Shown here one piece after another: positions 1 to 8,220 of a stretch of DNA of 64,000 nt; positions within the stretch are counted from its first letter, which is position 1; every line of letters starts with the position of its first letter. Under the pieces are notes generated by a model. It was not told the DNA's origin, did not search any database, and saw nothing but the letters and a program-made list of their open reading frames with translations. The stretch spans positions 1-64,000 of the forward strand of contig JAUIEV010000001.1 in assembly GCA_030429605.1 (NCBI GenBank), given 5' to 3'. The stretch comes from Chlamydiia bacterium. GTDB lineage: Bacteria; Chlamydiota; Chlamydiia; Chlamydiales; Simkaniaceae. The position numbers were made by a program, and so were the translations under genes.

Positions 1-128
1 CTTTTTTCTTTCATTCTGATTCTCAGCGTGAAAGTAACCAAGACAATACAGAATTCCTCGATTTTTTCACAAGGGCATTTTTACTTTTTTTTGTATTTTT
101 CTGTATTTCTTGGTTTTCAAATAGTATT

Positions 129-845
129 TTATAGCTCAAATGTCTCTGTATGGCTTGTAGAACCCATTTTCCATGAAATAGAAATGTGCAAAAATCCTGC
201 TGGATCCTCCATTTTTACTTCGCATCTCTCGACAGGAACGTATCCAAGCGAAACTTCTGGTTCATCAGAGATAAGCGAGAACACAGATGCGAGCTTTTGC
301 TTAGTGTTTTCATCAGCCTGTGCTCGTTGATATAGCTCCACTCTCTGTTCTTTTGCAGTTTCACCTTTAAGTGAAAACATGTTCACGATTTTCTTTGGCA
401 GATTCGCAAGGAGGTTTTGCTCAAACGTCGTTTCGTTTTCACTTTTTCTCATTGCCTTATAAATTGATGAAAGTCGCGTAGAGTAGGCTACGATCGTATT
501 TTTCACGTTTCCTCTTGCTTGTCTTTTAAGAACACTGAGTCGAAACATAGCTTTCCGATAAAATCGTCCGAACTTTTGTTTTAGTTCAGGAAATGACTCA
601 CTTGAGTTTTCAACAATATCTTCTTCTGCTTTTAGAATTCTGTAGGTAAGCTCCGGATTTTTGTGTAGTCCTGTTTTTGTATTTTTTTTGTATTCTGTTA
701 AGTACTCTAAAACCTTTTCAGCGCGGGCCACTTCGGTTTCTGCTGTAATTTCATGTACGTGCTGCCGTACATCTTCTGGAAGTTCTGTTGAAACAAAGCG
801 CATTGCGCCCACTGTCATAATTACCGGTAGAATGTATTTTTTCAC
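129..845 (-). CDS. Hypothetical helical protein, possibly exported
   Basis: I do not recognise this 238-aa protein. It starts with GTG preceded by a good ribosome binding site (AGAGGTG, about 7 bases upstream). The first 20 residues (MKKYILPVIMTVGAMRFVST) could be a weak signal peptide or membrane anchor: two lysines followed by a short hydrophobic run. The rest is rich in charged residues and looks largely alpha-helical, with a mixed beta-type tail ending ISWKMGSTSHTETFEL. It is transcribed away from the next two genes, with about 140 bases between them that presumably hold divergent promoters. No catalytic motif is visible. Confidence 0.6.
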   Translation of the reverse strand: MKKYILPVIMTVGAMRFVSTELPEDVRQHVHEITAETEVARAEKVLEYLTEYKKNTKTGLHKNPELTYRILKAEEDIVENSSESFPELKQKFGRFYRKAMFRLSVLKRQARGNVKNTIVAYSTRLSSIYKAMRKSENETTFEQNLLANLPKKIVNMFSLKGETAKEQRVELYQRAQADENTKQKLASVFSLISDEPEVSLGYVPVERCEVKMEDPAGFLHISISWKMGSTSHTETFEL

Positions 846-988
846 TGAACACCTCTGGAGTTAGAGTTTAGCTTTCTTTTTTGTTGAGAATACTCTCGCC
901 TGCTTTCTAAAAAAATGTCTAGATTTTTTTTAATACACCTCGCTATCTTCCCTCTCTTTACAAAAAACAAACAATTCGAAGGTGGTTC

Positions 989-1462
989 ATGGCAGTCATA
1001 CCGGAAACGACTATCGCTTTCAACGAACGAAGAGAGTATGCAGGGCGACGAGAAATCACCCCTGCATTACGTGAATACCTCAGAGAGTCTGCTTCAGATC
1101 GGATTCCGTGGAACTTATCAGAAGGCGAGATACGCGAAGCTCGAGCATATTTTCTTGAATGTAAGGTAAGAAAGGTTTTAGAGCGGCATTGTATTGAAAT
1201 CCCGCAGAAATTTACGTTTAAACTACCTCATGAGGACCTTGTCTTTGAAACCCATAAGCCATATGCTCCTAAGCCTCTGTCTCAAAGAGTTTGCCTCATT
1301 GTTGAGCGGCCAAGCGGGGAAGGCCTTCGGTTTGACATTGATACAATGAATGGGTCAACAACCCAAAGGGAAAAAGCCGGGCTTGTTGTTATTGGCCTTG
1401 CACTTTTGGCTTTTGTCTCATGGCTTCTTTTCAATACAAATGAACCTACGCAAACAGAATAA
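989..1462 (+). CDS. Hypothetical protein with C-terminal membrane anchor
   Basis: This 157-aa protein is unrecognised. It has a soluble N-terminal part of about 125 residues and a single hydrophobic segment near the C-terminus (roughly residues 129-147, AGLVVIGLALLAFVSWLLF), followed by a short polar tail, so it looks C-tail anchored. An AAGGTGG ribosome binding site precedes the ATG. The next gene downstream encodes a protein of the same size and layout. The two share a loosely similar start (a beta strand, then ALREYLRES or VRRFVHILSRE, then a helical and charged segment), so they may be diverged tandem duplicates. The gap of about 37 bases fits one transcript. Confidence 0.6.
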   Translation: MAVIPETTIAFNERREYAGRREITPALREYLRESASDRIPWNLSEGEIREARAYFLECKVRKVLERHCIEIPQKFTFKLPHEDLVFETHKPYAPKPLSQRVCLIVERPSGEGLRFDIDTMNGSTTQREKAGLVVIGLALLAFVSWLLFNTNEPTQTE

Positions 1463-1499
1463 ATAAACAAATACGTTGTGAATTCAAGGAGAAGACACT

Positions 1500-2027
1500 A
1501 TGGCAGCAGCAATTTCAACACCAGAATGCACTTTTATATTGAATGGTCGTTCAGAGGCTCTTCCTGATTCAGTCAGGCGGTTTGTACACATTCTTTCAAG
1601 AGAGGTTATTTTCCTTCATCGATCTCCCTGCTACGCAGCGTGCTTAAGCCCGCACGAGAAGTATGCTGTGTTCATAGATCGGTTCATCAGGGAAAATTTA
1701 GATAGACTATTCCCTGATAAGACGTGGACACTTGAAATTAAGTATCCTGGAAAAGTGTACGGAATCAGTGGATCAAAGCATTGTCGTGGATACACGGTTG
1801 TTTCTTTATCGAGTAACACACCTTTTGTTCCTGAAGAGATGAGAAAAAGAAATGATGATATTTTACATATTCCAGACACGCGGCCAGATCTTTTTTCCTC
1901 AAGAATTAGGGATACAAATACGACACGCTTAGAGAATCAGTGTCTTGCAATAGCTGTTCTGGTGCTGATTGTTGTGTCGTCACTCACGGCGCTTGGGTTG
2001 TCTTCTCCTGGAAATGACATTGCGTAG
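1500..2027 (+). CDS. Hypothetical protein with C-terminal membrane anchor
   Basis: This 175-aa unrecognised protein is preceded by a strong AAGGAGA ribosome binding site. A hydrophobic segment lies close to the C-terminus (about residues 148-166, CLAIAVLVLIVVSSLTALGL) with a short tail, the same architecture as the gene upstream. The soluble part contains several cysteines (PECTF, SPCYAACL, KHCRG). The final codons form the left arm of a perfect inverted repeat that separates this gene from the convergent antiporter gene. A role at the inner membrane or, in a chlamydial setting, at the inclusion membrane is possible but not shown; inclusion proteins usually carry a two-segment hydrophobic hairpin, which is absent here. 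Confidence 0.6.
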   Translation: MAAAISTPECTFILNGRSEALPDSVRRFVHILSREVIFLHRSPCYAACLSPHEKYAVFIDRFIRENLDRLFPDKTWTLEIKYPGKVYGISGSKHCRGYTVVSLSSNTPFVPEEMRKRNDDILHIPDTRPDLFSSRIRDTNTTRLENQCLAIAVLVLIVVSSLTALGLSSPGNDIA

Positions 2028-2040
2028 AAATGTCATTTCC
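2010..2040. terminator. Perfect inverted repeat between convergent genes
   Basis: A 12-bp perfect stem (GGAAATGACATT paired with AATGTCATTTCC) encloses a 7-base loop. It overlaps the stop codon of the upstream gene and lies 20 bases past the end of the convergent antiporter gene. There is no clear T-run on either side, so it may be a weak or bidirectional terminator. Confidence 0.55.
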
Positions 2041-2060
2041 AATGGATATGCTGGCATTAT

Positions 2061-3332
2061 TTAGAAAGCGAGATAAACGCCCATTCCTACAAGAAAGCCA
2101 ACTCCAACCGGAATCGTTGCTTTTTTCATGTAGGCAAAAAAGGAAATTTTCTCGATTCCCATCAATGCTACACCTGCAGAAGACCCAATAAGCAGCATGC
2201 TCCCCCCGGTTCCTGCTGCATAGGCAATCATCATCCATAGCGTGTCATCTACAGGAAATTGCTCAAGCTTATACATTCCCATTGTTGCAGCGACCAGAGG
2301 AACATTATCGATAATCGCCGACATAACTCCTATTGCCGTTGCTATGACAGGAAGACTTTTAATGTTGGCATCAAGCCAGTCTGCTAAATCATTCAGGATA
2401 CCAGCCGCTTCAAGAGCATTCACACTCAAAAGTATCCCTAAGAAAAACAAGATGCTCGAGACATCAACTTTCGTAAGAATAAACGGAACGCGCAGGTGCT
2501 GTCGCTGCTCGTATTTGTGATGCATGATATCCGTCACAAGCCACATAAATGAGAGAGAAAAAATCATTCCCATAAATGGAGGAAGCCCCGTCAGCCATTT
2601 GAAAATGGGAACAAAAAGGAAGGATAAAATACCAAGAACAAAAATAAGGTGGGCACCTGGCTCAAGCTCAATTGCTCGAATATCTTTTTTAGGAATTGTG
2701 CTCTCTCCCTTCACTGTAAATGTGTAGTAGAGAAGTGGTATAATCATAGATACAAGACTGGCAAAAAAGATCTCTTTAATGACTGAAAGCGTGGTAATTT
2801 GTCCACCAATCCATAGCATCGTTGTTGTCACGTCCCCAATTGGAGTCCATGCACCACCTGCATTTGCGGCCACAACGACCATAACTGACATCAAAAAACG
2901 CTCTGATTTTTTTGGGATCAGCTTGCGCAAAAGAGAGATCATGAGAATAGTTGTTGTTAAGTTATCAAGTATCGCGGAGAGAAAAAATGAAATGAAAGAA
3001 ATAACCCATAGCATTTTTCTCATCGAGTGCGTATGCAGATAATGAACGACCGTATCAAACCCTTTATGTGAGTCGATAAGCTCTACCAATGTCATCGCCC
3101 CAAGCAGGAAAAATAGGATTTGGGAAACGGAGCTTACGTGATGCGAGAGCACCTCAAGCCCCTCCTTAACTGGGACTTGATCACCAATAACGTAGGCAAT
3201 CCAACAAAGAGCGGCAAGCATCAATGCGGCGGCGGTCTTATTCACCTTAATTTGGTATTCGAAAATGATAGCCGCGTAACCAAGAACAAAAACTATCAAT
3301 AAAATGACGTGTGGACTAAATAGTGTACTCAT
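2061..3332 (-). CDS. nhaD: NhaD-type Na+/H+ antiporter
   Basis: This is a polytopic inner-membrane protein of 423 aa with about 12 hydrophobic segments, consistent with the NhaD branch of the ion transporter superfamily, which exchanges Na+ (or Li+) for protons. Family-like features include SAILDNLTTTILMISLLRKL in the first half, AANAGGAWTPIGDVTTTMLW at about residues 155-175, and a second inverted half with SAIIDNVPLVAATMGMY near residues 340-355. The paired D-N motifs in the two halves are expected ion-site regions. Length is typical. The gene is single, converges on the small membrane-protein pair on its left and diverges from a small membrane protein on its right. It may supply sodium or pH balance, which fits the sodium-coupled glutamate symporter encoded nearby. 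Confidence 0.9.
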   Translation of the reverse strand: MSTLFSPHVILLIVFVLGYAAIIFEYQIKVNKTAAALMLAALCWIAYVIGDQVPVKEGLEVLSHHVSSVSQILFFLLGAMTLVELIDSHKGFDTVVHYLHTHSMRKMLWVISFISFFLSAILDNLTTTILMISLLRKLIPKKSERFLMSVMVVVAANAGGAWTPIGDVTTTMLWIGGQITTLSVIKEIFFASLVSMIIPLLYYTFTVKGESTIPKKDIRAIELEPGAHLIFVLGILSFLFVPIFKWLTGLPPFMGMIFSLSFMWLVTDIMHHKYEQRQHLRVPFILTKVDVSSILFFLGILLSVNALEAAGILNDLADWLDANIKSLPVIATAIGVMSAIIDNVPLVAATMGMYKLEQFPVDDTLWMMIAYAAGTGGSMLLIGSSAGVALMGIEKISFFAYMKKATIPVGVGFLVGMGVYLAF

Positions 3333-3444
3333 ACTTCTTTCTATAGGTTATAGATGAATAAGAATAAAAAAATTATTTTATTCTTGCAATAATTATCTGA
3401 ACATAAGCAGGCTGAAAGCTTACTCTTACAAGGAATAGATTTCT

Positions 3445-3903
3445 ATGAGAAAAACTATCTTTACAACGGTGACACAACCTCTCAAAAGAAAACTCCTTCT
3501 TCGAGGTTCTTTTTTTGGCTCCATAGGAATATCAATACTTCTTATTTTTTCTGTGTGGGGAACGGAAGCATTGATTGAGAAGTGGGGAATGTTGATTTTT
3601 GCAATAGGAATTGGTCTCATTTCACTTGGAATGATCCCACTTCGAAAAATCCAACGACTTGAACGAATTCCTCATCAAATTACATTTCACTCGTCTGGCC
3701 TTCTCTATGAAAAAAGAGGAAAAGAGCCCCTCCTCTTGCCAAAAACGGATATACTCCGACTTTCGTATCTTACTCGTGGTGACATATATGGTATAGAGGT
3801 CCTAACGAGAACGTTAGACCGTTTTTTTCTTCCCTATTTTTCTGAAAAATCAGCGGATGCCTTGTCTGACTATATCATGCATGGTGATCAAGCCGACGAG
3901 TAG
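3445..3903 (+). CDS. Small two-TM hypothetical protein
   Basis: This 152-aa protein begins after an AAGGAAT ribosome binding site. It has two hydrophobic segments at about residues 22-40 and 48-65 and a positively charged connecting region, followed by a soluble tail of about 85 residues with beta-like character (QITFHSSGLLYEKRGKE). That layout recalls small PH-like membrane proteins, but I cannot assign a family. Its last 54 bases overlap the 3' end of the convergent KdsD gene, so the two transcripts are antisense to one another there. Confidence 0.65.
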   Translation: MRKTIFTTVTQPLKRKLLLRGSFFGSIGISILLIFSVWGTEALIEKWGMLIFAIGIGLISLGMIPLRKIQRLERIPHQITFHSSGLLYEKRGKEPLLLPKTDILRLSYLTRGDIYGIEVLTRTLDRFFLPYFSEKSADALSDYIMHGDQADE

Positions 3904-4851
3904 TCCATTGTCTATGACAGGAGCGACTTGAACCATTTTGTCTGGGTTAGACTGCATTCTTTGTGCAGCTTCCCAAGCTGAAATGTGGACTGGAAGAGAA
4001 ATGTAGGACCGTGTCATCAGCTCACCTACTTCCTTATCGAGCATTCCGTGTTCAGAGCTGCTTAACACTCTTTTCACGTCACCATCCGTAAAAATTCCCA
4101 GAAGATGTCCTTGTTCATCTGTGACAAGAACACACCCTTTTCGAGATTTTGTTAGGAGCAAAATTGCGGCTTTGAGAGATGAGGTTTCAGAAAGTGTTGG
4201 AATATCGTTTCCTCTGAGCATTAAATCTTGCACAGTAATACTCATTTTTTTTCCAATACTTCCAGAAGGATGGTTTTTATAATATTCTGTTTTTGTTGTT
4301 CCTAGCCGCTCCATAACTGCCATTGCAATTGCATCACCGACCATGAGCTGCAAAGTTGCAGATGTTGTTGGAGCAAGGTTAAATGGGCACAGTTCTTGAT
4401 CAAGAGGCAAAAAGAGCGCTTCGTGTGTGTCAAATGATAGCTGACACTCCTTGGCACATGTCCATGAGATGGTATGCGCACCACGGGAGTGTATAAATGG
4501 AACGAGCTTAATAAGCTCCTCTGTTTCCCCACTTTTTGAAAGTAAAAAAACCAGATCTTTTGAATCAACACTTCCTATATCGCCATGCAAAGCATCTATT
4601 GGAGAAAGAAATGCAGCTTTTTTTCCTATAGAGGTAAACGTGGCTGCAATTTTCTGGCAAATAAATCCACTTTTACCAACTCCGGAGAAATAAATTGTTC
4701 CTGATGTTTCCAGTATTCGATCGACATTTTTCTGGACAGCAGCTTCATCTATTTCTTGAAAAAAATGAGAAAGACTTGCTCGTTGTGTATCAAAGTGCGT
4801 TTTTAATTCCATACCAGACGCTATTTTGCTTGATCTCCCCTTTAATTTCAT
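3850..4851 (-). CDS. kdsD: Arabinose-5-phosphate isomerase (KpsF/GutQ/KdsD)
   Basis: This enzyme converts ribulose 5-phosphate to arabinose 5-phosphate, the first step to Kdo, the inner-core sugar of chlamydial lipopolysaccharide. An N-terminal SIS domain is visible (FSGVGKSGFICQKIAATF, then LLSKSGETEEL) with the family's NHPSGSIGK segment before two C-terminal CBS domains (VQDLMLRG... and VGELMTRS...). I place the start at 4851, where GAGG lies 7 bases upstream; this gives 333 aa, close to the usual length. A further in-frame ATG lies at 4812. The gene is divergent from icd, with about 40 bases between the two starts, so the promoters overlap. In C. trachomatis the KpsF homologue (CT399) also neighbours the lipoyl E2 gene. 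Confidence 0.92.
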   Translation of the reverse strand: MKLKGRSSKIASGMELKTHFDTQRASLSHFFQEIDEAAVQKNVDRILETSGTIYFSGVGKSGFICQKIAATFTSIGKKAAFLSPIDALHGDIGSVDSKDLVFLLSKSGETEELIKLVPFIHSRGAHTISWTCAKECQLSFDTHEALFLPLDQELCPFNLAPTTSATLQLMVGDAIAMAVMERLGTTKTEYYKNHPSGSIGKKMSITVQDLMLRGNDIPTLSETSSLKAAILLLTKSRKGCVLVTDEQGHLLGIFTDGDVKRVLSSSEHGMLDKEVGELMTRSYISLPVHISAWEAAQRMQSNPDKMVQVAPVIDNGLLVGLITMHDIVRQGIR

Positions 4852-4893
4852 ATAAAAACCTCGTAGTAAAGAAATATTTTTCAAGAGGCGAAT

Positions 4894-6327
4894 ATGGCAA
4901 AAATTGCAGTTGCACATGGGGATGGTATTGGTCCAGAAATTATGGATGCAACACTCAAAATTTTAGATAAAGCTGGCGCTCAGCTTGAAATAAACGAAGT
5001 AGAAATTGGTGAAAAGCTCTATCTTCAAGGACACGAGACCGGAATTAATCCAAAGACCTGGGACACAATCTTACAAGCTGATGCTTTTTTAAAAGCGCCG
5101 ATCACAACTCCTCAAGGTGGAGGGTTCAAAAGTTTAAATGTGACAGTCCGCACAACACTTGGGCTCTATGCAAATGTGCGTCCGTGTGTCTCATATGCTC
5201 CCTATATCGACACAAAGCACCCAAGTATGGATGTCGTCATTGTACGAGAGAATGAAGAAGACCTCTACTCCGGCATAGAATATAGACAGACGCCTCATGT
5301 CAATGAATCAATTAAGCTTATTTCACGAGAAGGGACAGAAAAAATTTGTCGGTATGCTTTTGAGTATGCTGTAAAACACGGCCGTAAAAAAGTGACCTGC
5401 TTTACGAAAGACAATATCATGAAGTTTTCTGATGGGCTCTTCACTTCAGTCTTTAAAGAGGTAGCGGAAGAATACCCTGCTATTGAAAATGAGCATTGGA
5501 TTGTTGATATCGGAGCTGCAAAGCTTGCCGATACACCTGAGAATTTTGACGTTGTCGTTCTTCCAAATCTATATGGAGATATTTTATCAGATGTTGCAGC
5601 ACAGATAAGCGGTTCAGTGGGCCTTTGTGGCTCTGCTAATATTGGTGTACACGGCGCTATGTTTGAAGCAATTCATGGATCTGCTCCTCGTCGCGCTGGG
5701 CAAAACATGGCAAACCCCTCGGGACTCATTCATGGGGCAATTCTTATGCTGCTACACTTGAACCTTCCTGATGTTGCTTCAAAAGTGCATAATGGATGGC
5801 TCGCAACCATTGAAAATGGATTCCACACCTACGATATTTTCAAAGAAGGGATCAGTAAGAAAAAAGTGGGCACAAAAGAGTTTGCAGATGCTGTTATTTC
5901 TCATCTCGGATCTCTTCCTAAAAAACTTCCTGCAGTCCATTATGAACCTCAAACACGCTCACAACACGTTTCACACTCAGATCCAAAAACGGTTCATTCT
6001 CGTGAACTTGTTGGTACTGATGTTTTTATATATTCACGTGATACTGCAAAAGCCCTCAGTGATAGATTCGGTGGTCGAACAATCGGTGGGATGACATGCA
6101 AGTATATCGGAAACCGAGGCGCTAAAATTTATCCAAATGGTATGGAGCAAACATTTTGTATTGAACAGTTCAGGCTACGATTTATGCGTGATAAATGTAC
6201 GCTGCACGATATCATTACGCTACAAAAAGAACTCACCGAAGATGGTGTCGACATTATAAAACTCGAGCATCTTTTTGATATTGATGGCACTCCCGGGTAC
6301 TCAAATGCACAAGATATTGCAAAGTAA
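4894..6327 (+). CDS. icd: Isocitrate dehydrogenase with C-terminal extension
   Basis: This 477-aa enzyme oxidatively decarboxylates isocitrate to 2-oxoglutarate in the TCA cycle. The isopropylmalate/isocitrate dehydrogenase fold is evident: AVAHGDGIGPEIM at the N-terminus, the substrate segment KSLNVTVRTTLGLYANVRPC, the DILSDVAAQISGS metal region and the nucleotide-site segment HGSAPRRAGQNMANPSG. The double arginine at that site suggests NADP rather than NAD, by inference. About 140 residues beyond the core (from roughly residue 335) match the extra C-terminal domain of the Thermus/Rickettsia-type enzymes. The ATG follows AAGAGG. Chlamydiaceae lack this step, so the gene argues for an environmental chlamydia with a fuller TCA cycle. 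Confidence 0.93.
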   Translation: MAKIAVAHGDGIGPEIMDATLKILDKAGAQLEINEVEIGEKLYLQGHETGINPKTWDTILQADAFLKAPITTPQGGGFKSLNVTVRTTLGLYANVRPCVSYAPYIDTKHPSMDVVIVRENEEDLYSGIEYRQTPHVNESIKLISREGTEKICRYAFEYAVKHGRKKVTCFTKDNIMKFSDGLFTSVFKEVAEEYPAIENEHWIVDIGAAKLADTPENFDVVVLPNLYGDILSDVAAQISGSVGLCGSANIGVHGAMFEAIHGSAPRRAGQNMANPSGLIHGAILMLLHLNLPDVASKVHNGWLATIENGFHTYDIFKEGISKKKVGTKEFADAVISHLGSLPKKLPAVHYEPQTRSQHVSHSDPKTVHSRELVGTDVFIYSRDTAKALSDRFGGRTIGGMTCKYIGNRGAKIYPNGMEQTFCIEQFRLRFMRDKCTLHDIITLQKELTEDGVDIIKLEHLFDIDGTPGYSNAQDIAK

Positions 6328-6382
6328 TACTTGAATAGACACAGGCTGGTTTGCTACTATCTCATCTCTTTGGAGGTTTTTG

Positions 6383-7093
6383 ATGCAACAAATCAGCCTG
6401 TTTCTTGGATTTTGTTTTTTTTCTTTCCACGCATTTTGCACTTCACCCTTTCTTCCACCACATGATGTGCGGCTTTCAACCGAATCAACCTATATCGAGC
6501 ATGATCAGTTTGGTCAAAAACACCTCCAAACGCTAGGAGAAAAGCTGAAAGAATCGTGCACAAAGTACGGCACTTTACCGGGACTTGCTGCTCCTCAAAT
6601 CGGTGTTTTTGAGCGTCTTATTACAATTGATCTCAATGCTGAAAAAAAACTGCACTCCCCAGCGACACTTCCCCAATATGAAACCTATGTCAACCCGCAG
6701 ATCATTTGGAAATCGAAAGAAACCTCATTAGATAGAGAGACCTCATGTACTACCCATCCATTTGCTGGAATCGTTCCACGTCATAACTGTATCAAACTTT
6801 GCGCATATACTGTTGATGGAGAAATTGTTGTGGAGGAATTTTCAGGTGCTCTCGCCCGAACAATCCAACAAATGATTGACCACTTAGACGGCATTCGATT
6901 TCCTGATAGAATAGAAAGCGACGAAGCAATTCATGTTGTAACTGATGACATGAAATCTCAATATGAAAAACAGTGGATGGATTGGAACATAACAGTCTCA
7001 AAAAAAGAATGGGAAAAGATCAAGAAAGGTGAGGCCTTTGTCATTCCTGTGATCGACGGCCCTCAACCCAAGCTTGAGAATGACTCAATGTGA
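6383..7093 (+). CDS. Exported peptide-deformylase-like protein, catalytic residues lost
   Basis: The body resembles peptide deformylase, the metalloenzyme that removes formyl groups from nascent proteins. The first motif is intact (PGLAAPQIGV, about residues 66-75) and the metal-ligand cysteine is present (SCTTHP, C122), followed by IVPRHNCIKL. The third motif, normally HExDH, reads QMIDH at residues 163-167, so the catalytic glutamate and one metal histidine are missing. The acidic residue before the cysteine is also altered. The protein starts with a clear signal peptide (residues 1-19: MQQISLFLGFCFFSFHAFC), which ordinary deformylases lack, and has about 45 extra C-terminal residues. The ATG follows GGAGG. 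It is probably an exported, catalytically dead relative, perhaps a binding protein. The 3' end overlaps the convergent E2 gene by 31 bases. Confidence 0.8.
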   Translation: MQQISLFLGFCFFSFHAFCTSPFLPPHDVRLSTESTYIEHDQFGQKHLQTLGEKLKESCTKYGTLPGLAAPQIGVFERLITIDLNAEKKLHSPATLPQYETYVNPQIIWKSKETSLDRETSCTTHPFAGIVPRHNCIKLCAYTVDGEIVVEEFSGALARTIQQMIDHLDGIRFPDRIESDEAIHVVTDDMKSQYEKQWMDWNITVSKKEWEKIKKGEAFVIPVIDGPQPKLENDSM

Positions 7094-8220
7094 CGCTTGA
7101 TACTTGATAATACATCACATCCATAGATCCCGTCGACTACCCTGTGATCAAAACTGAGAGTAAGTGAGACCCTGTCTTGCACCCCTATTCCACCTGATGG
7201 CAAAGCCACTACTTTTTTCTGGACGCTTCCAATACCCAAGATCGCCGTTTGCCCATGTGGAATAATTGGTACTCCAAGCTCTATTCCAGACATACCAAAG
7301 TTAGTGATTGTAATTGTCGCTCCCTCCAGGTCTTCATGAGAAAGCTGTTTGTGCTGCACTTTCTTTTTTATGTTAGCCAGTGCAGCGACTTTTTTTCCGA
7401 AGGGAAGCGTTTCTGCTCTGTGCACTACAGGCACAAGTAGACCGTCCGGAACGTGTACTGCGACACCAACATTCACGTGCGTATTTTTTCGTATTCCTTC
7501 CTCCAGATACGTCGCATGAATAAAGGGATACTCGACGCACGTCGCAACAAGTGCTTCAATTAAATAGCTGGTAAGGGTCAGCTTAACGCCGTGTTGGGTA
7601 AAGAATCGGTGCTTTTCTCTTGATATATGAGCCATCAACCCTGTCACATCTACTTCAGAAACAAGTGTAGCTGCTGGAATTTCTTGAGCACTTCGCTCCA
7701 TATGCGACGCAATTGCAGCCCGCATTGGACTGAGCTGCACAACGCCCTCTTGGGCTGGCTTTGCTGCTCTCTTGGAGACAAATGCCTCTATATCTTTTTT
7801 TGTTACACGTCCAAAGGAACCTGTACCGTCAATTTTTTCTATCTGTGAGTGTGAAATCCCATGCTCGCGCATGAGACGAAGCACAGCCGGTGAGAGGAAT
7901 GTGTTTTTTTCTACAGGTTCAGTGGTAGGTGACGTTTTCTTTTCCGGAACAGAAGCAGGAAGTTGTGGCGCTTCACCTTCACCTTGCATCGTTGCGATTG
8001 CAGCCCCGACACTAAGTTCTTCTCCCACGTTTGCGATACACGACACAAGGATTCCTTCAACTGGTGATGGAATTTCACTATTCACTTTATCTGTTGCGAC
8101 TTCCACGAGAGGCTCATCAAGGCGAACAAAATCACCCTCTTTCTTGAGCCATTGTACAATTGTCGCAGAAACGATACTTTCTCCCAATTTAGGAAGAGTA
8201 ATTTCGGTTGTTACAGCCAT
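7063..8220 (-). CDS. 2-oxo acid dehydrogenase E2 component (lipoyl acyltransferase)
   Basis: This 385-aa dihydrolipoyl acyltransferase has one N-terminal lipoyl domain (EVATDKVNSEI, lipoyl lysine at residue 45), an Ala/Pro-rich linker, a peripheral subunit-binding domain (LSPAVLRLMREHG ... GRVTKKDIEAFV, about residues 112-148) and a catalytic core ending in the active-site DHRVVDG. It transfers acyl groups to CoA in a pyruvate or branched-chain 2-oxo acid dehydrogenase complex; the substrate cannot be decided from sequence alone, and no E1 or E3 gene is adjacent. The gene overlaps the upstream glutamate symporter gene by 10 bases. The same E2-symporter adjacency exists in C. trachomatis (CT400-CT401, recalled). 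It is the last gene of the long minus-strand operon. Confidence 0.93.
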   Translation of the reverse strand: MAVTTEITLPKLGESIVSATIVQWLKKEGDFVRLDEPLVEVATDKVNSEIPSPVEGILVSCIANVGEELSVGAAIATMQGEGEAPQLPASVPEKKTSPTTEPVEKNTFLSPAVLRLMREHGISHSQIEKIDGTGSFGRVTKKDIEAFVSKRAAKPAQEGVVQLSPMRAAIASHMERSAQEIPAATLVSEVDVTGLMAHISREKHRFFTQHGVKLTLTSYLIEALVATCVEYPFIHATYLEEGIRKNTHVNVGVAVHVPDGLLVPVVHRAETLPFGKKVAALANIKKKVQHKQLSHEDLEGATITITNFGMSGIELGVPIIPHGQTAILGIGSVQKKVVALPSGGIGVQDRVSLTLSFDHRVVDGIYGCDVLSSIKRHIESFSSLG

